Shown here: positions 1 to 7,287 of the stretch, in pieces | Position numbering within the stretch: the stretch's first letter is position 1 | Layout of the letters: every line of letters begins with the position of its first letter | Assembly: GCA_910588125.1 (NCBI GenBank) | Contig: CAJUPI010000051.1 | Coordinates: 1 to 23,081, forward strand | Reading direction: 5' to 3' | DNA: 23,081 bases | From: an uncultured Lachnospiraceae bacterium | Lineage (GTDB): Bacteria; Bacillota; Clostridia; Lachnospirales; Lachnospiraceae | The notes under the pieces: model-generated | Database searches by the model: none | Seen by the model: only the letters and a program-made list of their open reading frames with translations | What the model was told of the DNA's origin: nothing | Position numbers and translations under genes: made by a program

Positions 1-54
1 ACAGCCGGACACTGGATAAGAAAAATGACGGGTGACTTATTTTGCAACACCCTC
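1..54. mobile_element. Terminal part of a foldback MITE, cut by the window edge
   Basis: This stretch ends in TTTTGCAACACCCTC, the same terminus as the two complete 171-bp MITEs at 6289-6459 and 12592-12762. By eye it matches the reverse complement of the left arm of the 6289 copy best, sharing the block GCCGGACACTGGATAAG. It is therefore probably an inverted third copy, or the end of a full IS carrying the same terminal repeat. The rest lies outside the window. Confidence 0.7.
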
Positions 55-146
55 CCCGCTCCTTTTTCCATGGCTGAGCATTCTCAAAACTAAACTTAAT
101 GACATTGATTCATACAGTGTGCATTTTCGCCTCAACGCAAAATCCC
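55..146 (+). repeat. Palindromic intergenic element, 3' half plus interior fragment (copy A)
   Basis: Positions 55-73 (CCCGCTCCTTTTTCCATGG) are the reverse complement of the first stem bases of the element at 22989. Positions 74-108 carry the family 3' end (CTGAGcATTCTC followed by TTAATGACATTG). Immediately after, 114-129 (ACAGTGTGCATTTTCG) is identical to an interior part of the large element at 10786-11092 on its minus strand. Copy A is thus a truncated element abutting a second fragment, directly next to the MITE end. From 147 to 273 I see only C-rich sequence without a credible gene. Confidence 0.6.
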
Positions 147-273
147 CACCTGCCGCCTGGCCCGCCCAATCCTTCTCCCAAGGCGGACCCTCCCCAACCC
201 CCGTATTTTTACATAAAACAAGCAAAAATATGCCTTTTTCCATAAAAATCCGTCGCCGACATACAAATGTAGC

Positions 274-303
274 TGGACAAATGACCAATGTATGTGCTAT
301 ACT
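274..303 (+). promoter_or_regulatory. Likely promoter of the DUF3798/ABC operon
   Basis: A -35 box TGGACA (274-279) and a -10 box TATACT (298-303) are 18 bp apart, with a TG extension at 295-296. Transcription would start near 310 and leave a leader of about 130 nt before the lipoprotein gene. No known riboswitch fold was recognised in the leader. Confidence 0.55.
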
Positions 304-308
304 GGTAA

Positions 309-328
309 CACTTTGTTTGACAAAAGTG
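309..328 (+). promoter_or_regulatory. Operator-like inverted repeat over the start site
   Basis: CACTTTGT (309-316) and ACAAAAGTG (320-328) form an inverted repeat with one bulged base. It lies directly downstream of the -10 box at 298-303, a usual place for a repressor site. The regulator is unknown and none is encoded next to the operon in this window. Confidence 0.4.
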
Positions 329-442
329 GTCAGATGAGGGATCAGAGGATTTTATATGCTGTCTGAACGCGTGGTTCGGAGTATGAGATCCTGCTGGCAT
401 TGGGTGCAAAAGCGCTCAGAATAAAAAAGGAGGAGACAAGTA

Positions 443-1693
443 ATGAAAAAGAGATTACTTAGCCTGACATTGGCAACAGCAATGGTGCTTTCCATGGCCG
501 GATGCCGTGGGGCAGAGCCGGCTGCGACGACGGCGGCGCCGGAGACAACGACGGTAGCGGCAGCAGAGGCAGAGACAACGACAGCAGCAGAGGGTGATAC
601 TGCAGAAACGACTGAGGCGGCGGAGCCGACAGGCGATTTTAAGATCGGTATCATCACTGGTACGGCTTCCCAGGGTGATGAGGAGATCACTCAGGCAAAC
701 AAGATGAAAGAAAAGTATGGTGACATGATTGTTACCTCCACTTATCCGGATAACTTTACCACAGAGACAGAGACCGTTATCTCTAATACTGTGGCAATGG
801 CTTCCGATCCGGCTGTGAAGGCAATTATCTGGTGCCAGGCGATTCCGGGTACAGCAGCGGCGATTGATAAGGTTCGTGAGACTCGTCCGGATATGATTTT
901 TATCGTTGGTACTCCTGGTGAGGATCCGGGTGTTATCAATCCGAAGGCAGACATTGTTTTGCAGGTAGATGAGCCTGGATGTGGTATTGTGATTCCGCCG
1001 CAGGCGAAAAAGCAGGGCGCAAAGACCATGATTCACTATTCCTTCCCGCGTCACATGAGCTATGCTCTGATTGTGGCCCGTCATGAGAATCTGAAGAAGT
1101 ACTGTGCTGAGAACGGTATCGAGCTGGTAGATGTTACTGCTCCGGATCCGACCGGCGATTCCGGTATCACTGGTGCTCAGCAGTTCATTCTGGAGGATGT
1201 ACCGCGTCAGATCGAGAAGTATGGCAAGGATACCGTGTTCTTTACCACCAACTGTGGTATGCAGGAGCCGCTGATCCGTTCCGTATTTGAGAATGGTGCG
1301 ATCTACAGCCTGCAGTGCTGCCCGTCCCCGTTCCATGCATTCCCGGCTGCCCTGAACATCGACATGGCAGGCCATGAGGCTGATGTGGATTACATGATGG
1401 AGCAGCTTCAGGCGAAGGTTACCGAGGCTAACATGGGCGGCCGCGTATCTACCTGGGGAGTTCCCTGTAACATGCTGTTTATCAGTGCCGGCGTTGAGTA
1501 TGCAAAGAAGGTTCTTGAGGGTGAGACCAACGGCAAAGTGCTGGATGAGGCGCTGCTGCGTTCTACCGTTCAGGAGTGTGCAGAGCAGTTTACTCCTGGC
1601 GCTCAGATGACTCTGGATTACTATGTGGATGATGACGGCAATGCAAAGGAGAATCATTTCCTGGTAATGTCCGATTTTGTTACCTTTGAATAA
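443..1693 (+). CDS. DUF3798-family lipoprotein, probable ABC substrate-binding protein
   Basis: This 416-residue protein starts with a lipoprotein signal: a KKR charged start, a hydrophobic stretch and a lipobox-like MAGC, with Cys near residue 21. A low-complexity Ala/Thr/Glu linker follows to about residue 64, as in Gram-positive tethered binding proteins. The remainder begins DFKIGIITGT and resembles periplasmic-binding-protein-like folds. I recognise it as the DUF3798 type found in Lachnospiraceae. It sits upstream of an ATPase and two permeases in the same direction, so it most likely captures the substrate outside the cell. The ribosome site AAAAAGGAGGAG lies just upstream of the ATG. 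The substrate cannot be read from the sequence. Confidence 0.85.
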   Translation: MKKRLLSLTLATAMVLSMAGCRGAEPAATTAAPETTTVAAAEAETTTAAEGDTAETTEAAEPTGDFKIGIITGTASQGDEEITQANKMKEKYGDMIVTSTYPDNFTTETETVISNTVAMASDPAVKAIIWCQAIPGTAAAIDKVRETRPDMIFIVGTPGEDPGVINPKADIVLQVDEPGCGIVIPPQAKKQGAKTMIHYSFPRHMSYALIVARHENLKKYCAENGIELVDVTAPDPTGDSGITGAQQFILEDVPRQIEKYGKDTVFFTTNCGMQEPLIRSVFENGAIYSLQCCPSPFHAFPAALNIDMAGHEADVDYMMEQLQAKVTEANMGGRVSTWGVPCNMLFISAGVEYAKKVLEGETNGKVLDEALLRSTVQECAEQFTPGAQMTLDYYVDDDGNAKENHFLVMSDFVTFE

Positions 1694-1717
1694 TCGAATA
1701 ATGTGATGGTATCTGGG

Positions 1718-1763
1718 GTTCTGCCAACAGAAGTCTTTGAGACATCAGTTGGCAGAACTTTCT
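1718..1763 (+). terminator. Hairpin after the binding-protein gene (attenuator or processing site)
   Basis: GTTCTGCCAAC (1718-1728) pairs perfectly with GTTGGCAGAAC (1748-1758), an 11-bp stem followed by TTTCTATAT. The U-tract is short, so readthrough into the ATPase gene is likely. Such hairpins often stabilise the upstream message and keep the binding protein more abundant than the membrane subunits. Confidence 0.6.
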
Positions 1764-1817
1764 ATATCGGGGCATGGATAAGCAATGATGAAATATATGT
1801 AGAAAGAGGTTGGTAGC

Positions 1818-3431
1818 TTGGAGAGAACAAAGGAAAATTATGTCCTTAAGATGGACAACATCGCCAAGGAATATTATGGCAACCGGGTGCTTAAGGGGGT
1901 AAAGCTTCACATCCGTCCCGGTGAGATTCACGCGCTGATGGGGGAAAATGGCGCCGGGAAGTCCACGCTGATGAATATTCTGTTTGGGATGCCTGTCATC
2001 CACAGTACCGGCGGATTTGAGGGGACAGTAGAGGTAAACGGAGAGCCAGTGCAGATTGACACCCCCTTAAAGGCAATGGAGCTGGGGATTGGAATGGTAC
2101 ACCAGGAGTTTATGCTGATTCCTGGATTTTCGGTGACAGAGAATATTAAAGTAGGACGTGAGATCAGCACGCCAAATCTGGTCAGCCGTGTGTTTGGACG
2201 TTCGATGGAATCGCTGGATTTGAAGCAAATGCGGCGGGATGCCAAAAAGGCGCTCAAGACCATCGGATTGCAGATTGAAGAGTATGTAAAGGTTGCGGGA
2301 CTTCCGGTAGGATATATGCAGTTTATAGAGATCGCCAGGGAGCTGGATAAGACGGGAATCCGTATTCTGGTGTTTGACGAGCCGACGGCGGTGCTGACCG
2401 AGTCGGAGGCAGAGCGTTTGTTGGAAGCGATGCGGGTGATTTCTTCTCAGGGAATTGCAATTATTTTTATCACTCATCGTCTGGATGAGGTGATGGCCGT
2501 AGCAGATTCGATGACGATTTTGCGAGATGGCGAATTTGTAGCCAGGAAAGAGATCAAAGATACGAATGTGGTAGAGATTGCAGAGCTTATGATCGGGCGG
2601 AAGATGGAGAAGCTGGTGGATGACGGGATACCGGACAGCCGCACGATTCGCGATGATGATATCGCCATAAGTTTGAGGAATTATAAAGTAAATATGCCGG
2701 GTGAAAAGGTCAAGGGGATCGATCTGGATATCCGTAAGGGAGAGATCTTTGGCATTGGCGGACTGGCAGGCCAGGGGAAATTAGGGATCCCGAACGGGAT
2801 CATGGGACTTTATGAAGCGGAAGGCGAGGTGAAGATCCAGGGACAGCCCCTGAATCTGGGCAAGTTAGGAGACGCCCTGGATCACAAGGTGGCGTTTGTA
2901 TCTGAGGACCGGCGGGGCGTGGGCCTTTTGCTGGACGAGAGTATTGAGCAGAATATTATTTTTTCTGCTATGCAGACGAATGGCAAGTTTCTCAAAAAGG
3001 TTGCCTGGATGAAGCTTTATGATGCGGCGTCGGCCCATGCCCATGCGGAAGAGATGGTAAAGACGCTGGACATCCGCTGTACGGGGATTCGTCAGCCGGC
3101 GGGGGCGCTTTCTGGCGGCAATCAACAGAAGGTATGTCTGGCGCGGGCGCTGACGTTGGAACCGGAGGTGCTGTTTGTTTCCGAGCCTACTCGCGGTATT
3201 GATATCGGGGCCAAGAAACTGGTGCTGGAGTATCTGGCAAAGTTAAACCGGGAGCTGGGAATGACGGTGGTGATTGTCTCCTCGGAGCTGATGGAACTGC
3301 GCTCCGTCTCTGACCGGATTGCGATTATTTCCGATGGCCGGCTGGCCTGTATTTTGAAGCCGGACGATTCGGATGCTGATTTTGGACTTGCCATGTCCGG
3401 CGCCTGGAAAGGAGGGCAAAAGGATGCGTAA
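1818..3431 (+). CDS. Sugar-type ABC transporter ATPase with two nucleotide-binding domains
   Basis: This 537-residue protein has two fused ABC ATPase domains in the RbsA/MglA/YufO style and should power import by the two following permeases. Domain 1 has Walker A GENGAGKST (42-50), Walker B VFDEPTAVL and the switch motif FITHRLDEV. Its signature is degenerate (LPVGYMQ). Domain 2 has an intact signature LSGGNQQK (about 431). Its Walker A is altered (GLAGQGKLG, Leu in place of Ser/Thr), and its Walker B reads FVSEPTRGID with Ser in place of Asp. I infer one canonical composite ATP site (domain 1 Walker motifs with domain 2 signature) and one degenerate site. The start is TTG, with AAAGAGG 8 nt upstream; an ATG lies eleven codons downstream. 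The end overlaps the permease gene by 8 nt. Confidence 0.9.
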   Translation: MERTKENYVLKMDNIAKEYYGNRVLKGVKLHIRPGEIHALMGENGAGKSTLMNILFGMPVIHSTGGFEGTVEVNGEPVQIDTPLKAMELGIGMVHQEFMLIPGFSVTENIKVGREISTPNLVSRVFGRSMESLDLKQMRRDAKKALKTIGLQIEEYVKVAGLPVGYMQFIEIARELDKTGIRILVFDEPTAVLTESEAERLLEAMRVISSQGIAIIFITHRLDEVMAVADSMTILRDGEFVARKEIKDTNVVEIAELMIGRKMEKLVDDGIPDSRTIRDDDIAISLRNYKVNMPGEKVKGIDLDIRKGEIFGIGGLAGQGKLGIPNGIMGLYEAEGEVKIQGQPLNLGKLGDALDHKVAFVSEDRRGVGLLLDESIEQNIIFSAMQTNGKFLKKVAWMKLYDAASAHAHAEEMVKTLDIRCTGIRQPAGALSGGNQQKVCLARALTLEPEVLFVSEPTRGIDIGAKKLVLEYLAKLNRELGMTVVIVSSELMELRSVSDRIAIISDGRLACILKPDDSDADFGLAMSGAWKGGQKDA

Positions 3432-4515
3432 TCCAGTAAAACCTTTGGTAGAGAAATTCGGACTGCCCCGCGTCATTATTGTATCATTTTTTCTGTTTTT
3501 GGTAGCGGGGGCAGGCTTTTTCCATATGAATCTGATGCAGTTGTTGAGCGACTGCCTCAGGCGGTGGGGAATGTTCGGGATTCTGGCCCTGGCGATGGTG
3601 CCGGCTGTACAGTGTGGGATCGGATTGAATTTCGGTATCTCTATGGGGATTGTCGGCGGCCTTCTGGGGGGGTTGATCGTGATCCAGCTCCAGGTGGCGA
3701 AGATACCGTCTTTGGTGGCCGTTCATCCGCTGTTTGCCATGTGGGTGGCTGTCATGCTGGCGATTTTGATTGGCGTGGTGCTGGCTACGGGAATCGGCTA
3801 TCTGTATGGCCTGCTGCTGAACCGGGTAAAGGGTTCGGAAATGACAGTGACGACCTATGTCGGCTTTTCCATTATTGCGTTTATGAATATGATGTGGATG
3901 CTGCTGCCGTTCAGTGACGGTGAGCTGATCTGGCCTAATGCCGGAAAGGGACTGCGCAATACGATTTCCCTGGCATCCTCCTTTAGCAATGTCATGAACA
4001 AGACGCTGGCAATCAGCATCGGAGATTTGACGATCCCGACCGGCCTTTTACTGTTTTTCTTCTTGATGTGTTTCCTGGTGTGGCTGTTTATGCGTTCAAA
4101 AACGGGAATTGCCATGAGTGCGGCAGGGGCCAACCCGATGTTTGCCAAGGCAGCAGGGATCAACGTCAATAAAATGCGCCTGATCGGAACCACTTTGTCT
4201 ACGGTGCTGGCAGCAGTGGGAATTCTGGTATATGCGCAGGGCTTTGGTTTTATGCAGCTTTATAATGGTCCGATGATGATGGGCTTTACCTCTGTGGCTG
4301 CCGTACTGATCGGCGGAGCCAGTCCCAAACGGGCACGGATTCCCCATGTGTTGATCGGAACTTTTTTGTTCCAGGGCATCCTGGCATTGGGGCTGCCGGT
4401 GGCGAATCAGTTCATTCCGGAGAGCAACCTGTCCGAGGTCGCGCGTCTGATTATCTCCAACGGTATTATCATTTACGCGCTCAGTCAGGTGAAAGGAGGC
4501 AGCGGACGTGAATAA
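3424..4515 (+). CDS. ABC transporter permease, first subunit
   Basis: This 363-residue polytopic membrane protein has about eight to nine hydrophobic segments and belongs to the sugar/nucleoside-type permeases. The stretch CGIGLNFGISMG near residue 60 has a counterpart in the second permease. The C-terminal part (AAGINVNKMR, then a Gly-rich segment ending GGASPKRA) resembles the ATPase-coupling region of this class. I chose the ATG at 3424 because AAAGGAGG lies 8 nt before it; an upstream in-frame ATG at 3373 lies inside the ATPase gene and has no such site. Its start overlaps the ATPase stop by 8 nt and its end overlaps the next gene by 8 nt, so translation is probably coupled. Confidence 0.9.
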   Translation: MRNPVKPLVEKFGLPRVIIVSFFLFLVAGAGFFHMNLMQLLSDCLRRWGMFGILALAMVPAVQCGIGLNFGISMGIVGGLLGGLIVIQLQVAKIPSLVAVHPLFAMWVAVMLAILIGVVLATGIGYLYGLLLNRVKGSEMTVTTYVGFSIIAFMNMMWMLLPFSDGELIWPNAGKGLRNTISLASSFSNVMNKTLAISIGDLTIPTGLLLFFFLMCFLVWLFMRSKTGIAMSAAGANPMFAKAAGINVNKMRLIGTTLSTVLAAVGILVYAQGFGFMQLYNGPMMMGFTSVAAVLIGGASPKRARIPHVLIGTFLFQGILALGLPVANQFIPESNLSEVARLIISNGIIIYALSQVKGGSGRE

Positions 4516-5980
4516 AAAAATATCGGATTTTTTGTTTCAAAATATGGTGGTAATTCTGTTTTTGATTCTCTGTGTGCTGGCGACTTATTTTTCCAAGCAG
4601 CCACTGACTTTTGTAGCATCAGAATTGTTTACCCGGATTGCCCGTAATTCCTTTATTGTCTTGTCCCTGATCATTCCGGTTATTGCGGGTATGGGACTGA
4701 ATTTTGGTATTGTAATCGGTGCAATGGCAGCTCAGCTGGCGATCTTTTTGACTACCTACTGGGGATTTACCGGCATTTCAGGCTTTTTATTTACGGTGGC
4801 GCTGGCGACTCCCTTTGCCGTATTTTTCGGATTTCTGGTAGGAAAGCTGTTCAATTATATGAAGGGCAATGAGATGATCGGCGGCCTGGTGCTGGGATAT
4901 TTTGCAGATGGTATCTATCAGCTGGTATTTCTGTTTATTTTTGGTGGCGTGATTAAGATGAACAATTCGACGTTGATGATACCTACGGGAATTGGCGTCA
5001 AGAATACCATCGACTTGAAGGATACTGTGAAATATGCGCTGGATACGGTGCCGATGCTGACTATTGTGGAGCTGGGGTTCTATCTGGTACTGATATGGAT
5101 GGCAGGTTCAGTTATCTTTAAGCTGGCCAAAAAGCAGGAGGTGGACTGGAAGTCCACTGTGATTAAAGTAGCAGCGGCGGCAGTGATTTATGCCTTGACC
5201 TATATTAAGCCGGTGGAACAGTTTCTGGCGGCGGATCGCCTGCTTCTTTTGTCTGCAGTGGAGCTGGGATGTCTGGCAACTGTGCTCTGGCAGGCTTATG
5301 GCTTTTTAAAGTGGAAGCTGCAAACCAAAAAAGGCGATGATATGGGGGCAAATTCTTTTAAGCCGTTAAAGGCCGGAGTCAATGTGGTGCTGGCGGCGGT
5401 GGTTTATGCATTGACCTATGTGCCAGAGATTTATAATGTATTGATTGTAGTGCGGCTGCCGGTGATGACATATCTTTGTATCGGAGCGCTCTGTTGTTTC
5501 AACAATATTTTGATGAGGACCCGTCTGGGGCAAAATATGAGAACCGTGGGCCAGAGCCGTACTGTGGCCAATGCAGCAGGTATCAATGTGGATAAGACAC
5601 GTATCATTGCTATGATCTTTTCTACGGTATTGGCAAGCTGGGGCCAGCTGATCTTCTTGCAGAATGTGGGAACGATCTCCACCTATGGCGCCCATACACA
5701 GGTTGGACAGTTTGCGATTGCGGCATTGCTGGTGGGCGGCGCTTCGGTGCAGAAGGCGACGAACAAGCAGGCGCTTTTAGGAATTGTATTGTTCCATACC
5801 TTGTTTATTGTTTCGCCTTTGGCGGGTAAGGAATTGTTCGGTGATCCGGTTATCGGTGAATATTTCCGGGTGTTTGTGTCCTATGGCGTGATCGCGCTGG
5901 CACTGGCGATGCATGCATGGAAGAAGCCGGAGAAGCCGAAATCAGAGACGGCCAGACAAGGAGAGGCAAAGGCGGCATAG
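4508..5980 (+). CDS. ABC transporter permease, second subunit
   Basis: This 490-residue polytopic membrane protein forms the likely heterodimer partner of the preceding permease. It shares the GMGLNFGIVIG motif and, near the C-terminus, the block NAAGINVDKTRI followed by GGASVQKA. It is about 125 residues longer than its partner; the extra length is a central region (about 165-300) with further hydrophobic helices and a short charged loop. The start is GTG with AAAGGAGG 8 nt upstream. It is the last gene of the operon, and a short palindromic element follows the stop by about 20 nt. The solute is unknown. Confidence 0.88.
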   Translation: MNKKISDFLFQNMVVILFLILCVLATYFSKQPLTFVASELFTRIARNSFIVLSLIIPVIAGMGLNFGIVIGAMAAQLAIFLTTYWGFTGISGFLFTVALATPFAVFFGFLVGKLFNYMKGNEMIGGLVLGYFADGIYQLVFLFIFGGVIKMNNSTLMIPTGIGVKNTIDLKDTVKYALDTVPMLTIVELGFYLVLIWMAGSVIFKLAKKQEVDWKSTVIKVAAAAVIYALTYIKPVEQFLAADRLLLLSAVELGCLATVLWQAYGFLKWKLQTKKGDDMGANSFKPLKAGVNVVLAAVVYALTYVPEIYNVLIVVRLPVMTYLCIGALCCFNNILMRTRLGQNMRTVGQSRTVANAAGINVDKTRIIAMIFSTVLASWGQLIFLQNVGTISTYGAHTQVGQFAIAALLVGGASVQKATNKQALLGIVLFHTLFIVSPLAGKELFGDPVIGEYFRVFVSYGVIALALAMHAWKKPEKPKSETARQGEAKAA

Positions 5981-5999
5981 AACAAGTTATGAGAGAAAT

Positions 6000-6058
6000 A
6001 TCATTAAGTTGATTTTTCCATGACTGAGTATTTTCAATGCCAAACTGAATGACATTGG
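6000..6058 (+). repeat. Minimal palindromic intergenic element (copy B)
   Basis: This looks like the two ends of the family joined without the interior stem. The 5' part TCATTAAGTTGATTT matches the 5' ends at 11074-11092 (minus strand) and 22960-22976. The 3' part CCATGACTGAGTATTTTC followed by AATGACATTGG matches the 3' ends of copies A and C. TCATTAAGTT (6001-6010) pairs with AACTGAATGA (6043-6052) with one mismatch, giving a weak hairpin just after the permease operon. Confidence 0.5.
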
Positions 6059-6089
6059 TCATGAGAGTGAATATAAAAAGGATGGGAGC

Positions 6090-6275
6090 ATGATTTCCAT
6101 TGGCTGCACTGAGGTTGAACACACAGTTGCCACAAGAATCAACGCCCGTTTCGAATTGGGCTGGCTCGTTTACAACGCCCCTTTAGACTATACGGAGTTG
6201 GTTCTTTGCGGAGATCTGGAGGGATACTTGAAACGAATATCTGGCACCCATAGTGGCATCGGTTGGAATTCGTAA
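6090..6275 (+). CDS. Small hypothetical protein, possibly a remnant
   Basis: A 61-residue ORF is preceded by AAAAAGGATGGGAGC, which could serve as a ribosome site. I do not recognise the protein; it has no signal peptide, transmembrane segment or clear motif. It lies between a minimal palindromic element and a MITE, in a stretch full of insertion debris. It may therefore be the end of a broken gene rather than a functional small protein. Confidence 0.3.
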   Translation: MISIGCTEVEHTVATRINARFELGWLVYNAPLDYTELVLCGDLEGYLKRISGTHSGIGWNS

Positions 6276-6288
6276 AAGCAAACAAAAA

Positions 6289-6459
6289 GAGGGTGTTGCA
6301 AAATAAGTCCCCCGTCATTTTTCTTATCCAGTGTCCGGCTATTCACGAACATTCTGTCTGATATTGACGGACTTTGTCCGTTAAGAGCAGACTGTGTGTA
6401 CGTGAGCCGTCCGAACACTGGATAGAGAAATGACGGGGGACCTATTTTGCAACACCCTC
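6289..6459. mobile_element. Complete 171-bp foldback MITE (copy 1)
   Basis: It begins GAGGGTGTTGCAAAATAAG and ends in the near-complement (CTATTTTGCAACACCCTC). Almost the whole length is self-complementary, centred on ACGGACTTTGTCCGT. No ORF for a transposase fits inside, so it is a non-autonomous miniature element. A copy of the same length lies at 12592-12762 and another end at 1-54. An IS1182-type transposase remnant lies about 300 bp away; such an element may have mobilised it, which is inference. Confidence 0.8.
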
Positions 6460-6478
6460 TTTCCTACAATTTATAAGA

Positions 6479-6748
6479 TTATGTGCGTTCCAAGTGTAGT
6501 TTGATTAGATTTCCGTTTATAGGATTGAATTTAACAAAGGGTCCAACATGATTTCTGCATCTATCCCCAACGATAGACAAATCCACACCTGTTATTGTAG
6601 CGAGTACCCCCCGCATTAATGAACTCAAACTCTTTTTCAGCATTAGTAAACGGAATGGCAGCCACTCTATTTTTAACCATTATATCACTAAACTTGATTT
6701 GATCATATATGGTAAATAACCAGTCCTTCGGACAAAATAATGCCAGCC
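6479..6748 (-). pseudogene. Unidentified gene remnant, frameshifted
   Basis: On the minus strand one frame reads PKDWLFTIYDQIKFSDIMVK and continues through FTNAEKEFEFINAGG to NRCGFVY. After a one-base shift near TCGTTGGGG it continues as VGDRCRNHVGPFVKFNPING to a stop at 6479. The two halves together look like the tail of a real protein, but I cannot name the family. Its upstream end runs into the IS1182 remnant, which suggests that insertion and deletion destroyed the 5' part. Confidence 0.35.
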
Positions 6749-6931
6749 CGAATCTTCTTTGTATGCCCGGGTCTTCCGTTTTTCGTGGTCCTGGAGCTTT
6801 ATATAGCTGCTGATTCCGTTTCCTTTCAGATATATCAGGTTCTTTTCACTGCAGTAGCCGCTGTCGGCGGTAACTGCCTCCAGGATATCCCCGAATGCTC
6901 CCTGATGCTTTTCCAAAACAGGAATCAGCAT
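6680..6931 (-). pseudogene. IS1182-family transposase fragment
   Basis: The first 60 of 83 residues (6931 down to about 6752) resemble the catalytic core of IS1182-type DDE transposases: a GAFGDILEAVTADSGYCSEK segment with the Asp of the triad, then YIKLQDHEKRKTRAYKED. After YKED the similarity stops and the reading frame continues into unrelated sequence. An intact member would be roughly 450-550 residues, so both ends are missing and it cannot be active. Confidence 0.75.
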
Positions 6932-6932
6932 A

Positions 6933-7118
6933 AAAGCAAAACAGAGAAAGTTTCAGCGGCTCATAAATGCTTATGAGGAATACCAGGGAATCCCGGAATA
7001 TGACCGGACACCGGCAAGGAAAATTAGCAGAAGGACAGAGAACGGAATTGAAATGAAAGGAACCTATTTTCTTTATGGAGAGGGCGGAGCCTTAAATTGC
7101 TTCTGGTTTCGCTTATAG
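6933..7118 (+). pseudogene. Unidentified protein fragment ending at 7118
   Basis: Directly after the IS1182 remnant, one plus-strand frame reads KAKQRKFQRLINAYEEYQGI, then a basic stretch, to a TAG at 7116-7118. It has no start codon or ribosome site of its own. The mixed charged and aromatic composition looks protein-like, so it may be the C-terminal end of a gene cut by the insertion. I cannot assign a family. Confidence 0.25.
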
Positions 7119-7164
7119 GGAAATGAATTTCCCTATTGACTTCACCCTGACAAAATGCTACGAT
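7115..7164 (+). promoter_or_regulatory. Strong orphan promoter with a palindrome at its -35
   Basis: TTGACT (7136-7141), a 17-bp spacer and TACGAT (7159-7164), with TG at 7156-7157, make a near-consensus extended -10 promoter. The perfect 10-bp inverted repeat ATAGGGAAAT/ATTTCCCTAT (7115-7136) ends on the first base of the -35 box and could be an operator. No intact gene follows it. Confidence 0.5.
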
Positions 7165-7170
7165 GAAGTT

Positions 7171-7287
7171 GTAATAGGAGAAAGGCGGCGATGTAGCTGC
7201 CGCCTTTAGGGAATTACAGATTGCTAATTTGAGCAATCGTCATTCGACCCGTCAATTGCCGCCAAGCTTGCTGATGGGTCTTTTTTT
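7171..7287 (+). ncRNA. Possible small RNA or leftover leader transcript
   Basis: Between the promoter at 7136-7164 and a U7-tailed hairpin at 7246-7287 lies a stretch of about 115 nt. It has a perfect 9-bp stem (AAAGGCGGC 7181-7189 with GCCGCCTTT 7199-7207) and no ORF beyond an ATG-TAG start-stop after an AGGAG. It could be an sRNA, or the leader of a gene since replaced by IS66 debris. No known RNA family was recognised. Confidence 0.3.

Noticed and set aside
32..337. Plus-strand frame of 101 codons at the window start
   Set aside because: It crosses the MITE end, a palindromic-element fragment and the promoter at 274-303; no ribosome site or protein-like features.
455..1657. Long minus-strand open frame of 400 codons opposite the lipoprotein gene
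   Set aside because: Its Cys/Arg/His-rich, low-complexity product and lack of a ribosome site mark it as the shadow of the plus-strand gene, whose signal peptide and family match are clear.
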